64,000 nucleotides of DNA from Halorussus amylolyticus (GCF_004143485.2 NZ_ML974133.1:235000-298999); one strand, 5' to 3'. Shown: positions 36,678 through 45,635, counted from the first letter of the stretch. Notes: generated by a model from the sequence alone, not told the origin. Translations and numbers: made by a program.

Positions 36678-36949
36678 CATTTATTGCCGACGTACTCCTG
36701 TTGACCGCGGCGGCGTTCGTCCTGATTTCGCTCGCGGTCGTCTACCGACTCGTTCGCGGGCCGACGATGCAGGACCGCGTCATCGCGGTCAACGTCATCG
36801 GGTCGAACATCGTGGTCATCATCGCGCTCATCGCGGCCGCGAACGACGACCCCTCGGCGCTCGACATCGCCATCGTGTACGCGCTGTTGAACTTCCTGAT
36901 GAGCATCGCCATCTCGAAGTTCACGGTCGAGCGAGGTGGTGTGCTGTGA
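36674..36949 (+). CDS. mnhF: Mrp antiporter subunit F
   Basis: 91-aa, three-helix subunit of the Na+/H+ antiporter. The conserved VYRLVRGPTMQDRVIAVNVI and the late DIAIVYALLNFLMSIAISKF are typical of MrpF/PhaF. Overlaps the genes on both sides, which fixes start and stop. Confidence 0.93.
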   Translation: MTFIADVLLLTAAAFVLISLAVVYRLVRGPTMQDRVIAVNVIGSNIVVIIALIAAANDDPSALDIAIVYALLNFLMSIAISKFTVERGGVL

Positions 36950-37266
36950 CGCCCCGAGAAATCGCAATCGCGGCGCTGGCGGTCGGCGGCGTCTTCTTCG
37001 CCGTCGTCGCCGCGGTCGGCGTGATTCGCCTTCCGGACCTCTACACCCGGTCGCACAGCGCCTCGAAGAGCGACACCTTGGGCGCGGGGATGGCGCTCGC
37101 CGCCGTCGCGCTGACGTTCGGAGCCGACATCTCGACGGTCAAGACCGTACTTCTGTTGCTGTTCATGTTCATCACGAATCCGACCGCCGCCCACGCAATC
37201 ACGCGGGCGGCCGCCGAGGAAGGTATCGAACCGTGGACCCGCGACGACGAGGAGGTGGACGAATGA
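36946..37266 (+). CDS. mnhG: Mrp antiporter subunit G
   Basis: 106-aa membrane subunit with a GTG start that overlaps the mnhF stop. The family core AAVGVIRLPDLYTRSHSASK and MFITNPTAAHAITRAA are intact. Three helices. Stop overlaps the next start (ATGA). Confidence 0.93.
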   Translation: MTPREIAIAALAVGGVFFAVVAAVGVIRLPDLYTRSHSASKSDTLGAGMALAAVALTFGADISTVKTVLLLLFMFITNPTAAHAITRAAAEEGIEPWTRDDEEVDE

Positions 37267-37796
37267 GCGCGGTCGAGTTCGCGCTGATAGCGTTCGTCCT
37301 CGCCTGCGGGGTCGCGACCGCGATGCTCCGCGACGTGCTCGCGGCCATCATCGCGTTCGCCGCCTACAGCCTCGGCATCGCGGTTATCTGGATACTTCTG
37401 CGCGCGCCCGACGTGGGTCTCACCGAGGCCGCGGTCGGCGCGGGCGTGACGACCGTGCTGTTCTTGCTCACCATCGCGAAGACCGTCCGTCCGGCGGGCG
37501 AGCGCACGCTCGAACGAATCGACCTCCCGGCGCTCGGCGTCGCGGTCGTACTGGTCGGCATCCTCGCGACGACGCTCGGCGCGCTCCCGCCCGTCGGCGG
37601 GGCCGAGACCCCGGTCATCACCTCCGAGGTGACGCAGTACTACCTCGACAACGCCTACACCGAGACCGAGGTCAAGAACGCGGTGACGGCGGTGCTGGCG
37701 GGCTACCGAGGGTTCGACACGCTCGGGGAGGCCGTCGTGGTGTACGCCGCCGGAGTCGGGATTCTGGTCGTCCTCCAACGCGAGGTGTTCGCATGA
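37263..37796 (+). CDS. DUF4040-type Mrp subunit (MrpA C-terminal / MrpB N-terminal-like)
   Basis: 177-aa membrane protein. The DUF4040 core is SLGIAVIWILLRAPDVGLTE followed by AAVGAGVTTVLFLLTIAKT, which in canonical Mrp complexes is part of the long MrpA chain or of a MbhE/hydrogenase-like subunit. Here it is a separate gene, and the last 70 residues look like an extracytoplasmic segment ahead of a final helix (LGEAVVVYAAGVGILVVLQR). It overlaps both neighbours by 4 nt. Confidence 0.85.
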   Translation: MSAVEFALIAFVLACGVATAMLRDVLAAIIAFAAYSLGIAVIWILLRAPDVGLTEAAVGAGVTTVLFLLTIAKTVRPAGERTLERIDLPALGVAVVLVGILATTLGALPPVGGAETPVITSEVTQYYLDNAYTETEVKNAVTAVLAGYRGFDTLGEAVVVYAAGVGILVVLQREVFA

Positions 37797-38290
37797 GCGA
37801 CGCCTCCGCGAACGGCGCGCCGTCGAACGACGAGACCGAATCCGACGAGCGCACGGTTCGGCCGTACGTCGAGAGTCCCATCATCATGGCGACGGTCCGG
37901 GTCGTCGCGCCGTTCGTGTTCACCTTCGGACTGTTCATCATGTTCCACGGCGCGGACTCCTCGGGCGGCGGGTTCCAGGGCGGCGTCATCGTCGGCACCG
38001 TCATCCTGATGCTCGGCATCGCGTTCGGCATCGAACCCACCCGCGAGTGGGTGGACCCCCGGACGCTCGTCTCGCTCGTCGGGGTCGGCGTGCTGGTGTT
38101 CCTCGTCATCGGATTCGGAACCGTCGTGGCTGGCGGCGGCTTCCTCGACTACGACGCGGTGGACATTTACCACGCGAACAAGTACGGTATCGAACTGGTC
38201 GAACTCGCCATCGGCGTCATCGTCTCCGGAATCATCACCGGCCTGTTCTTCGCCATCGCGGCCGGGGCGTCGGGAGGTGAGTCGGCGTGA
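37793..38290 (+). CDS. mnhB: Mrp antiporter subunit B
   Basis: 165-aa MnhB subunit: VVAPFVFTFGLFIMFHGADSS and GGGFQGGVIVGTVILMLGIA are the family core, with four helices. The 25-residue acidic N-terminus is a halophilic addition. Linked by overlaps on both sides. Confidence 0.93.
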   Translation: MSDASANGAPSNDETESDERTVRPYVESPIIMATVRVVAPFVFTFGLFIMFHGADSSGGGFQGGVIVGTVILMLGIAFGIEPTREWVDPRTLVSLVGVGVLVFLVIGFGTVVAGGGFLDYDAVDIYHANKYGIELVELAIGVIVSGIITGLFFAIAAGASGGESA

Positions 38291-38643
38291 TGGACGTGCT
38301 CGCGACGCGGTACTACTACCTCGTCACGTTCGTCGTGTTGGGACTCGGTGCGTACATGATGATAGCCAATCGCAACATCGTCAAGAAGATTATCGGCATG
38401 AACGTGTTCCAGACGGGAATCTTCCTGTTCTTCATCGCGGCGGCGTACCTCGACGGTGCGAACCCGCCCGTGCTGACGGCCGAACCGCCGTACGTCAGCC
38501 CGCTCCCCCACGTCCTCATCCTCACCGCCATCGTCGTCGGAGTGAGTCTGACCGCGGTCGCGCTCGGACTCGTGGTTCGCATCTACGCCGAGTACGGCAC
38601 GCTCGACGCCGAACTCATCCGGGAGGTGCGCCACGATGAGTGA
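38290..38643 (+). CDS. mnhC: Mrp antiporter subunit C
   Basis: 117-aa, three-helix NuoK-like subunit. Signature GMNVFQTGIFLFFIAAAYLD and the late PLPHVLILTAIVVGVSLTAV (NuoK-type helix) are clear. ATG 38290 preferred over a GTG one codon before. Overlaps mnhD by 8 nt. Confidence 0.93.
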   Translation: MDVLATRYYYLVTFVVLGLGAYMMIANRNIVKKIIGMNVFQTGIFLFFIAAAYLDGANPPVLTAEPPYVSPLPHVLILTAIVVGVSLTAVALGLVVRIYAEYGTLDAELIREVRHDE

Positions 38644-40162
38644 CCTCGTTCCCATCGCCGTCGCGGTCCCGATATTCGCGTCGGTGGTCGCACTGTTGGC
38701 GGGACTCGTCCGGCGGAAAACCGGGTGGCACGTCGCAGTCGCCGGGTCGGTCGTCCACGTCGGAATCGCGCTCGAACTCGCCCGGCGCGCGCTGTTCGAC
38801 GAGACGGTTCGGTACGTCGTCGGCGGATTCACCAGCCCCTACGGTATCGAACTCGTCGTGGACGGTCTCTCGGCGACGATACTAGTCCTCGTCGCTGTCG
38901 TGTCGCTCGGCGTCCTCGGCTACGCGAGGGTCGCCGGGCCGCGTTCGAACGCGTTCTACGCGGCGTACCTCCTGCTCACCGCCGGACTCACCGGCCTGAG
39001 CGTCACCGGCGACCTGTTCAACATGTACGTCTTCCTCGAAATCACGGGGCTGGCGGCGTACGTGCTGGTCGCCACCGGCGAGGGCGGGCGGTCGGCGGTC
39101 GCGGCGCTCCGGTACCTGTTCATCGGAACCGTGGGCGCGTCGCTGTTCCTGCTCGGACTGGGCTACGCCTACATCGCCACCGGGACGCTCAACATGGTCC
39201 ACCTCTCGGAACTGCTCGCGGAGGTCGGCCACACCACGACGCTGGTCCAGACCGCGTTCGCGTTCATCGTGGTCGGCCTGTTCATCAAGGTCGCCATCTT
39301 CCCGCTCCACACGTGGCAGCCGGAGGCGTACGCGAGTTCGCCCGATTCGGTGAGCGCGCTCATCTCGGCGCTCGTCTCGACCGTCTCGGCCTACGCGTTC
39401 GTGCGCGTGGTCTACACCGTGTTCACCGCCGACTTCCTCGCGGCGAATCCGCTCGCGCGGGACTTCCTGCTGGTGGCGGCCGCGGTCAGCATCGTCGCGG
39501 GAAGCGCGTTGGCCGTCGCCCAGTCGGAGGTCAAGCGGATGCTCGCGTACTCGTCGGTCGCACAGTTCGGTCTCATCGTGGCCGCGGTCTCGCTCGTGAG
39601 CGAGACCGCGATGGTCGGGGCGGTCGTCCACCTCGTCGGCCACGGCCTGATGAAGGGCGGCCTGTTCCTCGCGGCCGGAATCGTCGCGACCGCGACCGGC
39701 GCGCGGACCGTCGCCGACTACGACGGACTCGCCGACCGCATGCCGGTCGGCGCGGGGGCGTTCGGCGTCCTCGCGCTCGCGATGGTCGGCGTCCCGCCCG
39801 CAGTCGGGTTCGTGGGCAAGTGGTACATCGCGCTCGGCGCGGTCGAGTCCGAGGCGTGGGGGCTCACGGTAGTCATCGTCGCCAGCACGCTCCTGACGCT
39901 GGCGTACTTCGCGCGACTCGTCGAGCGGATGTTCTTCCGGGAGGCCCCCGAGGTGGTCGCCGACGGGGCCGACGCGACTGCCGAAGGCACCGTGACGCCG
40001 GCCGCGGCCGACGGCGGCGACGAGTCGCCGCCGACCGGCCGCGTGACGCTCGGGATGTACGCGCTCGTGGTCACCGCCGCGATACTGTCGGTGGCGCTCG
40101 GTGCGGGCGTCGTCGGGTACGAACAGCTCATCGAATCGACCGTGACCAGTCTCCTCTCCTGA
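38636..40162 (+). CDS. mnhD: Mrp antiporter subunit D (ND4/ND5-like), first copy
   Basis: 508-aa proton-conducting membrane subunit with about 14 helices. The ion-channel helix FVFLEITGLAAYVLVATGEG-type region carries the key Glu (YVFLEITG), and the broken helix lysine region is FIKVAIFPLHTWQPEAYASS. GLMKGGLFLAAG is the third family motif. An acidic loop near residue 440 is a halophilic insert. One of three ND4/ND5-like subunits in this operon. Confidence 0.93.
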   Translation: MSDLVPIAVAVPIFASVVALLAGLVRRKTGWHVAVAGSVVHVGIALELARRALFDETVRYVVGGFTSPYGIELVVDGLSATILVLVAVVSLGVLGYARVAGPRSNAFYAAYLLLTAGLTGLSVTGDLFNMYVFLEITGLAAYVLVATGEGGRSAVAALRYLFIGTVGASLFLLGLGYAYIATGTLNMVHLSELLAEVGHTTTLVQTAFAFIVVGLFIKVAIFPLHTWQPEAYASSPDSVSALISALVSTVSAYAFVRVVYTVFTADFLAANPLARDFLLVAAAVSIVAGSALAVAQSEVKRMLAYSSVAQFGLIVAAVSLVSETAMVGAVVHLVGHGLMKGGLFLAAGIVATATGARTVADYDGLADRMPVGAGAFGVLALAMVGVPPAVGFVGKWYIALGAVESEAWGLTVVIVASTLLTLAYFARLVERMFFREAPEVVADGADATAEGTVTPAAADGGDESPPTGRVTLGMYALVVTAAILSVALGAGVVGYEQLIESTVTSLLS

Positions 40163-40165
40163 ACA

Positions 40166-41782
40166 ATGACAGAAATAGACTCTCTCCGACCGGTCGCCGC
40201 GGTGTTGGTTTCGCTCGTCGCAATCGCACCCATCCTCGCCTCCCACGCCCGCCCGAACGTCCGGGAGGCGTGGACGATGCTCGCGGCCGGAGCCACGTTC
40301 GCAGTCGTCGCCAGCATGGTGCCGGGCGTCCTCGACGGCCACACCTACGTCACCGACTTCGGAACCTTCGTCCCCGAAGTGTCGTTCGCGCTCCGGGCCG
40401 ACGCGCTCGGCATCCTGTTCGCGCTGCTCGCCAGCACCCTCTGGGTCGTGACCAGCCTCTACAGCATCGGCTACATGCGCGGTCTCGACGAACACGACCA
40501 GACGCGATACTTCGCGGCGTTCGCGGGGAGCGTGGCGTCGGCCATCGGGGTCGCGTTCGCGCACAATCTGGTCGTGCTGTACGTCTTCTACGAACTGCTG
40601 ACCGTGGCGACCTACCCGCTGGTCGCCCACGACGAGACCGACGAGGCCCGCGCCGCCGGTCGGAAGTACCTCGCGTACACCTTCGGCGGCGGGGTCGCGG
40701 TACTGGCCGGAATCCTGCTCGTGTTCCTCTCGACGGGGACGACCGACTTCACCGCGGGCGGCATCTCGGCACTCGCGAACGCCGACCCCGCGATTGCGCG
40801 TGGGGCGTTCGGCCTGCTCGTCGCCGGATTCGGCGTGAAGGCCGCGCTGATGCCGATGCACTCGTGGCTTCCCGACGCGATGGTCGCGCCGACGCCCGTC
40901 TCGGGACTGCTCCACGCGGTCGCGGTCGTGAAAAGCGGCGTGTTCGGCATCGCCCGCGTCGTCCTCGACGTGTTCGGCCCGGACCTCGTGGGCGACCTCG
41001 GGATGGGGCTTCCGCTCGCGGCGGTCGCGGCGTTCACGCTCGTCGTTTCGAGCATCATCGCGCTCAGACAGGACAATTTGAAGCGCAGGCTAGCATTCTC
41101 GACAGTGAGCCAGCTTTCGTACATCGTGTTGGGACTCGCGATACTCCACCCGTTTGCGCTGATAGGCGGCCTGCTCCACATCCCCGCCCACGCGTTCATG
41201 AAGCTCACGCTGTTCTTCTGCGCCGGGGCGATTCACGTCGAGACCCACACCGACGACATCTCCGACATGGCGGGCATCGGAAAGCGGATGCCGCTCACGA
41301 TGGGCGCGTTCGCCGTCGCCGCCGCGGGGATGGCCGGAATCCCAATCGTGGCCGGGTTCGTGAGCAAGTATTTCCTGCTCATCGGCACGGTGTCGGCCGG
41401 ACAGGTGGTGTTCACGGGCGCGCTGTTGCTGTCGGGCGTGCTCAACATCGCGTACTTCTGGCCCATCGTCTACGCCGCGTTCTTCGAGTCGCGGGGCGAC
41501 GAGGACGAAAAGCCCCTGCTCGAAAGCCCGCTCGGCGGCCGGTTCGCGAGCGACGCCCGGGCCGACGGCGGGGAGACCCAGAGTAACTCCGACCACGGAC
41601 ACGGCCACACCGGCCCGTGGGAGCGTCGCGCGCCCACCGGCGCGGAATCGACGTGGTTCATGCTGTTCCCGATTCTGTTCGCGGCCTCGGGGTCCATCGT
41701 CCTCGGCGTCGTTCCCGACGCCGCGGTGTTCCTCCGAATCGTCCGTCTCATCGTCAGCGGCGCGACGGGGGTGAGCGTCTGA
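40166..41782 (+). CDS. Mrp antiporter ND4/ND5-like subunit, second copy
   Basis: 538-aa homologue of MnhD/NuoM with about 14 helices. Key Glu in VLYVFYELLTVATYPLVAHD, Lys in GVKAALMPMHSWLPDAMVA, and PAHAFMKLTLFFCAGAIH as the third motif. A His-rich loop (SDHGHGHTG) near residue 480 stands out and may bind metal. Three nt after mnhD; its stop overlaps the next ATG. Confidence 0.9.
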   Translation: MTEIDSLRPVAAVLVSLVAIAPILASHARPNVREAWTMLAAGATFAVVASMVPGVLDGHTYVTDFGTFVPEVSFALRADALGILFALLASTLWVVTSLYSIGYMRGLDEHDQTRYFAAFAGSVASAIGVAFAHNLVVLYVFYELLTVATYPLVAHDETDEARAAGRKYLAYTFGGGVAVLAGILLVFLSTGTTDFTAGGISALANADPAIARGAFGLLVAGFGVKAALMPMHSWLPDAMVAPTPVSGLLHAVAVVKSGVFGIARVVLDVFGPDLVGDLGMGLPLAAVAAFTLVVSSIIALRQDNLKRRLAFSTVSQLSYIVLGLAILHPFALIGGLLHIPAHAFMKLTLFFCAGAIHVETHTDDISDMAGIGKRMPLTMGAFAVAAAGMAGIPIVAGFVSKYFLLIGTVSAGQVVFTGALLLSGVLNIAYFWPIVYAAFFESRGDEDEKPLLESPLGGRFASDARADGGETQSNSDHGHGHTGPWERRAPTGAESTWFMLFPILFAASGSIVLGVVPDAAVFLRIVRLIVSGATGVSV

Positions 41783-43530
41783 TGGAACCGATAGTTCCCC
41801 CGTTCGTTCCGGTCCTGCTCGCGGCGCTCCTGTTGCCCTTCCTCGGGCGGCGGGTCGGCCACGCGCTCGGCGTTCTGGCGACTGCGGCGGTCGTTCCCTA
41901 CGTCTGGCTCGTTCCCGAAGGCGCGCACATCCCGGCGGAGCTGTTCGGCTTCCGCGTGGTGCTGTTCAATCTGGACGCGTTCAGTCAGCTAATGGGCCTC
42001 ATCTTCGGGTTCATCGGCGCGGTCGCGGTGCTGTACTCGTACGCGAGCGAGGCCGACAACCTCCAGACCGCGTTCGCGCTGAGCTACGTCGGGACCAGCC
42101 TCGGAGCCGTCTTCGGCGGTGACTGGCTCTCGCTGTTGTTCTTCTGGGAGCTAATGGCGGTCACCTCCACCCTGCTGGTGTGGCACTACGGCGGGCGCGC
42201 GATTCGGGCGGGCTACCGGTACGCGCTTCTCCACGGCATCGGCGGCACGCTCCTGATGGGCGCAATCGTCTGGCACTACGTCGCGGTCGGGAGCTTCGCG
42301 TTCACCGGCGACGGCATTGTCGGCGGGTTCCCACAGGTACTGGCGGCCATCGGCATCGGCGTCAACGTCGGCTTCGTCGGGCTTCACACGTGGCTTCCCG
42401 ACACGTACCCGCGCCCGCACATCGCCGCGAGCGTGTTCCTCTGCGTCTACACCACCAAGACCGGCGTGTACGGGATGTACCGGGCGTTCCCCGACGGCGA
42501 AATCGCCATCGCCTACATGGGCGGCGCGATGGCGGTCTTCGGCGCGACGTACGCCCTGTTCCAGAACGACATGCGTCGCCTGCTCTCGTATCACATCCAA
42601 TCGCAGGTCGGCTACATGGTCGCTGGCGTCGGCATCGGGACGGCGCTGGGTCAGGCCGGTGCGATGGCCCACGTCTTCAACCACATCCTCTACAAGGGTC
42701 TGCTGTTCATGACCGCGGGCGTCGTCATCTACCGAACCGGCCAGGAGAGTCTGAAGAAACTCGGCGGACTCGGCCGCGAGATGCCGGTCACGGCCGCCGC
42801 GTTCACCGTCGCCGCGCTCTCCATCGCTGGGTTTCCGCTGTTCAACGGCTTCGTCAGCAAAGGGATTATCATCTCCGCGAGTCACTACACCTTCGAGGCC
42901 GGACCCCTCGCAGTCGGCGACTACCACACCTTGGAGCTACTTCTCCTGATTGGGGGCGTCGGCACCTTCCTCTCGTTCATCAAGTTCGGCTACTACGCGT
43001 TCCTCCACGGAGAGTACGACGGAAGCGTCGAGGACGCCAACCGCGGCCAGACGGTCGGGATGGTCATCGTGGCCGCGCTCTGTGTCTTCTACGGCATCTT
43101 CGACGGCGCGCTGTTCGCGATTTTGCCCTTCGACGTGACCAGCGACGCGGTCGTCTCGCACGTGTACGTCACCTACACGGTCGCCCACGTCGTCGAGGGA
43201 CTCACGCTGGCGGCCATCGGCCTCGTCGGGTTCGTGCTCATCAAGAAGCCACTGAGCCGGTACGGCGGGGCGGTTCCGGACATCGACGCCATCTACAACC
43301 CCGCGGCGTTCTACGGCACCCGGTCGGTCGTGGTCGGGGTCACGGAACTGTACGCCGCAGTTGATAGGCTCGCGGTCCGACTCGCCGACGGGACTGGCCG
43401 CGCCGTCCGGACCGTCGGGTCGGGGACGTTCGATGTGGCGGGGCGTCAGGTAGCGGTCCACGTCGATATCCGCAACAGCGTTCTCGTCATCGTGGTCGCG
43501 CTCGTGGTCGCGCTCGCGGTCGTCCTCTGA
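41782..43530 (+). CDS. Mrp antiporter ND4/ND5-like subunit, third copy
   Basis: 582-aa NuoL/MnhA-like subunit. Key Glu in LLFFWELMAVTSTLLVWHY, His in VGFVGLHTWLPDTYPRPHIA, and HVFNHILYKGLLFMTAG. The final 70 residues end in a last helix VLVIVVALVVALAV. Canonical MrpA is about 800 aa with DUF4040/MrpB parts at its end; here those parts are separate genes upstream, so the operon is a split version. Last gene of the operon. Confidence 0.9.
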   Translation: MEPIVPPFVPVLLAALLLPFLGRRVGHALGVLATAAVVPYVWLVPEGAHIPAELFGFRVVLFNLDAFSQLMGLIFGFIGAVAVLYSYASEADNLQTAFALSYVGTSLGAVFGGDWLSLLFFWELMAVTSTLLVWHYGGRAIRAGYRYALLHGIGGTLLMGAIVWHYVAVGSFAFTGDGIVGGFPQVLAAIGIGVNVGFVGLHTWLPDTYPRPHIAASVFLCVYTTKTGVYGMYRAFPDGEIAIAYMGGAMAVFGATYALFQNDMRRLLSYHIQSQVGYMVAGVGIGTALGQAGAMAHVFNHILYKGLLFMTAGVVIYRTGQESLKKLGGLGREMPVTAAAFTVAALSIAGFPLFNGFVSKGIIISASHYTFEAGPLAVGDYHTLELLLLIGGVGTFLSFIKFGYYAFLHGEYDGSVEDANRGQTVGMVIVAALCVFYGIFDGALFAILPFDVTSDAVVSHVYVTYTVAHVVEGLTLAAIGLVGFVLIKKPLSRYGGAVPDIDAIYNPAAFYGTRSVVVGVTELYAAVDRLAVRLADGTGRAVRTVGSGTFDVAGRQVAVHVDIRNSVLVIVVALVVALAVVL

Positions 43531-43639
43531 TAAGGTCGGTTGTAGTTCTTCACCGGCCTGCATCCGTCGCTGGACTGTACCACACCCGGTTCACCGCAAA
43601 TAGCGTGCTCGGTTGATAATAGTTACAACCGTCTCTCTG

Positions 43640-43749
43640 ATAGTGATTGCTGTGATTAGTTTCAGTACCCGATAGAAATTTTGAGGTGTCGAGAAGTGAA
43701 ACCGTCGAGTTGTGACTGCCTCCCGGTACAGAGTCACAGCAATCACTAT
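43640..43749. mobile_element. MITE-like element, copy 1
   Basis: 110-bp element bounded by a perfect 16-bp terminal inverted repeat: ATAGTGATTGCTGTGA (43640-43655) and TCACAGCAATCACTAT (43734-43749). A second, diverged copy of the same length lies at 48946-49055; shared internal blocks include GTCGAGAAGTGAA/ATCGAGGAGTGAA and TGTGACT. It has no ORF. It lies 30 bp upstream of the TATA box of hpt. No clear target duplication is seen. Confidence 0.75.
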
Positions 43750-43806
43750 GACGCCGTCCCGCGATTGATTCCGTCACCTTTTATTGACGGGTCGAGTATC
43801 CCCAAC

Positions 43807-44373
43807 ATGGATAAGCTGAGGCAGTCTCTGCTCGACGCGCCGATTATCGAGAAGGACGGCTACCACTACTTCGTCCACCCCATCAGCGACGGGATTCCGA
43901 TGCTCGAACCCGCCCTGCTCCGGGAAATCGTCATCCGAATCATCCGAAAGGCCGAACTGGAGGACGTGGACAAAATCGTCACCCCCGCGGCGATGGGCAT
44001 CCACATCTCCACGGCCGTCTCGCTGATGACCGATATTCCGCTCGTGGTCATCCGCAAGCGCGAGTACGGACTCGAAGGCGAGGTCGCGCTCTCCCAGCAG
44101 ACCGGCTACTCCGAGAACGAGATGTACGTCAACAACGTCCACGATGGCGACCGGGTCCTCCTGCTCGACGACGTGCTCAGCACGGGCGGGACGATGAAGG
44201 CCATCACCGAGGCGCTCGAACACATCGGTGCGGACGTGGCCGACGTGCTCGCGGTCATCAAGAAGGAGGGTCCGAACGAACTCGACGGCACCGACTACGA
44301 TGTGAAGACGCTCATCAACGTGGACGTGCAGGACGGCGAGGTCGTCATCGTAGACGAGGACGGCGACGGATAG
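43807..44373 (+). CDS. hpt: Hypoxanthine/guanine (or adenine) phosphoribosyltransferase
   Basis: 188-aa purine salvage enzyme that joins a base to PRPP. The PRPP loop is [20 protein letters not shown] (about 115-134), and [13 protein letters not shown] plus [12 protein letters not shown] are typical of the archaeal HGPRTase-like branch (Hpt/Apt family). ATG 43807 lies 25 nt after TATA TTTTAT (43779-43784), so the transcript is leaderless. The MITE-like element sits immediately upstream of this promoter. Base preference is uncertain. Confidence 0.9.
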   Translation: MDKLRQSLLDAPIIEKDGYHYFVHPISDGIPMLEPALLREIVIRIIRKAELEDVDKIVTPAAMGIHISTAVSLMTDIPLVVIRKREYGLEGEVALSQQTGYSENEMYVNNVHDGDRVLLLDDVLSTGGTMKAITEALEHIGADVADVLAVIKKEGPNELDGTDYDVKTLINVDVQDGEVVIVDEDGDG

Positions 44374-44418
44374 GGCATTTTTCGGACTTTTTTGGGTTCG
44401 ACTTCGGCGTCGAACGAC

Positions 44419-44787
44419 CTACGCTCCGGTCGCGCGAGTCTCGTCGCGCAGGAAGAGATACACCGCGAGAACGACGAAGGTCGTCGCCACGACACCGGCG
44501 GCCACCCCGAACGCGAGGAACTCCATTCCGGCGAACAGCCAGACCGCACCGAGATACAGCGCGAAGGCCGCTCCGAGGAGGTAGAACACCGGCCGCCAGT
44601 AGGTCGTGAAGTAGAAGAGCGGACCGACGAGGAGCGCGAGCGCGATGCCGACGAACTGGGTTTCTCGGTCGCCCGGCACGAACGGCGCGAACAGCCCGAG
44701 ATACAGGTGAATCCCCGCGAGCAGGAGCGTCACGAGGAGGAAGAGCCAATCGACGGCGTCGGGTTTCCGTGAGGTTCGAAGTTCCAT
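44419..44787 (-). CDS. Four-helix hypothetical membrane protein
   Basis: 122-aa protein with four hydrophobic helices (about 12-32, 45-62, 64-84, 90-112) and short charged ends (MELRTSRKPDA, LRDETRATGA). Convergent with hpt. The start at 44787 is chosen because upstream in-frame sequence is arginine/serine shadow that runs into the tRNA-side repeats. Family not recognised. Confidence 0.75.
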   Translation of the reverse strand: MELRTSRKPDAVDWLFLLVTLLLAGIHLYLGLFAPFVPGDRETQFVGIALALLVGPLFYFTTYWRPVFYLLGAAFALYLGAVWLFAGMEFLAFGVAAGVVATTFVVLAVYLFLRDETRATGA

Positions 44788-44928
44788 AGTGTAGCGGCGG
44801 CCGTTGACTGAACTGTCCACGCCCCGCGAGAAGGAAAAAGTTCCCCCGTGGACCTCGGATTTCGATTTCGGTCGCGTTCCGTCGTCGCTCGTCTTCCGGT
44901 TCGCTCGTCGCCCCGCGACTCGCTGCAC

Positions 44929-45269
44929 GGGCGTGACGGGACCGAGCGAACGCGGTTTGTTCGCGAGGGTCGTCACGCCCGTGAGGCTGAGCGAAGCGAA
45001 GCCGAACGGGCGTGACGGGAGTGAGCAGACCTCCGGTCTGCGAACACCGAAAGGCGCGCTGCGTCTTTCGGAATTCGAACCGGAGCAAGACGGTCCGGGC
45101 ATGCGGCGCTTCGCGCCGTTCCGGGCGTGCGACTTGCAGGGTTCGAACCCGCACGCTTCGCTGTCGGTCTCGCGTTGCTCGACACGACAGCGGGCGTGAC
45201 GGGAGTGAGCGAACGCGGTTTGTTCGCGAACTACGTCACGCCGGTGAGGCTTCGCGAAGCGAAGCCGAA
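44929..45269. repeat. tRNA-derived hairpin repeat array beside tRNA-Arg
   Basis: Two 79-bp units (44929-45007 and 45192-45270; 70 of 79 positions equal) each begin with GGGCGTGACGGGA, the complement of the tRNA-Arg 3' end, and each is followed directly by that string again (45008, 45271). A 19-nt start of a third unit lies at 45008-45026. Each unit holds hairpin GCGAAC-GCGGTTT-GTTCGC. Between the units are further hairpins (45025-45041, 45047-45071) and a tRNA T-arm-like fragment (about 45121-45157). The 482-bp gap 44788-45269 has no gene. Confidence 0.7.
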
Positions 45270-45342
45270 CGGGCGTGACGGGATTCGAACCCGCGGTCAG
45301 AAGGTTAGGAACCTCCTGCCCTATCCACTAGGCCACACGCCC
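45270..45342 (-). tRNA. tRNA-Arg (anticodon CCU)
   Basis: Folds as a complete 73-nt cloverleaf without intron: acceptor GGGCGTG/CACGCCC with discriminator G, anticodon stem GGAGG/CCTTC around loop TTCCTAA (anticodon CCU, reading AGG), T arm GCGGG-TTCGAAT-CCCGT. CCA is not encoded. Its 5' end is 14 nt from the tatA stop on the same strand, so it may be cut from the tatA message. Confidence 0.95.
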
Positions 45343-45356
45343 CGCGAAAAAGCAGT

Positions 45357-45635
45357 TCAGTTGGTCGTCTCGGTGTCCGTCTCGGTCTCGGTGGTCGGCT
45401 CCGCGCTCGACTCGCCGACGGGGTCGGAGTCGGTTTCGACGCCGCCCTCCTGCATCTGCTGTAGCTCTTCTTCGACTTCCTGACGCCCCTTCTTGAACTC
45501 GCCCATCGCCTCACCGGTCGAGCGCGCGAGTTTCGGAATCTTGTTCGCGCCGAACAGCAGGACGGCGATGAGGAGAATCACCATCATCTCCATCCCGCCG
45601 GGAATCGGGCCGAACAGTGGAATCATCTGTACCAT
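45357..45635 (-). CDS. tatA: Twin-arginine translocase subunit TatA
   Basis: 92-aa TatA/TatB-type protein: one N-terminal helix (EMMVILLIAVLLFGANKIPK), the hinge FGANKIPKLARSTGEAMGEF, an amphipathic helix and an acidic Thr/Glu tail. It forms the channel for folded proteins. Tat substrates are common in this window (acylase, PhnD, cupredoxin, molybdoenzyme). tatC is not here. The stop lies 14 nt from the tRNA-Arg gene. Confidence 0.93.
   Translation of the reverse strand: MVQMIPLFGPIPGGMEMMVILLIAVLLFGANKIPKLARSTGEAMGEFKKGRQEVEEELQQMQEGGVETDSDPVGESSAEPTTETETDTETTN

Noticed and set aside
45121-45157. Second tRNA gene
   Set aside because: Only a T-arm-like element with GGTTCGAACC is present; no acceptor, D or anticodon arm can be built around it.
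44929-45342. CRISPR-like repeat array
   Set aside because: Units are 79 bp, only two full copies, no spacers of constant length, and no cas genes.
45127-45483. Protein starting MRLAGFEPARFAVG
   Set aside because: Translation of tRNA-derived repeat and of the tRNA itself; such sequences are known false ORFs.
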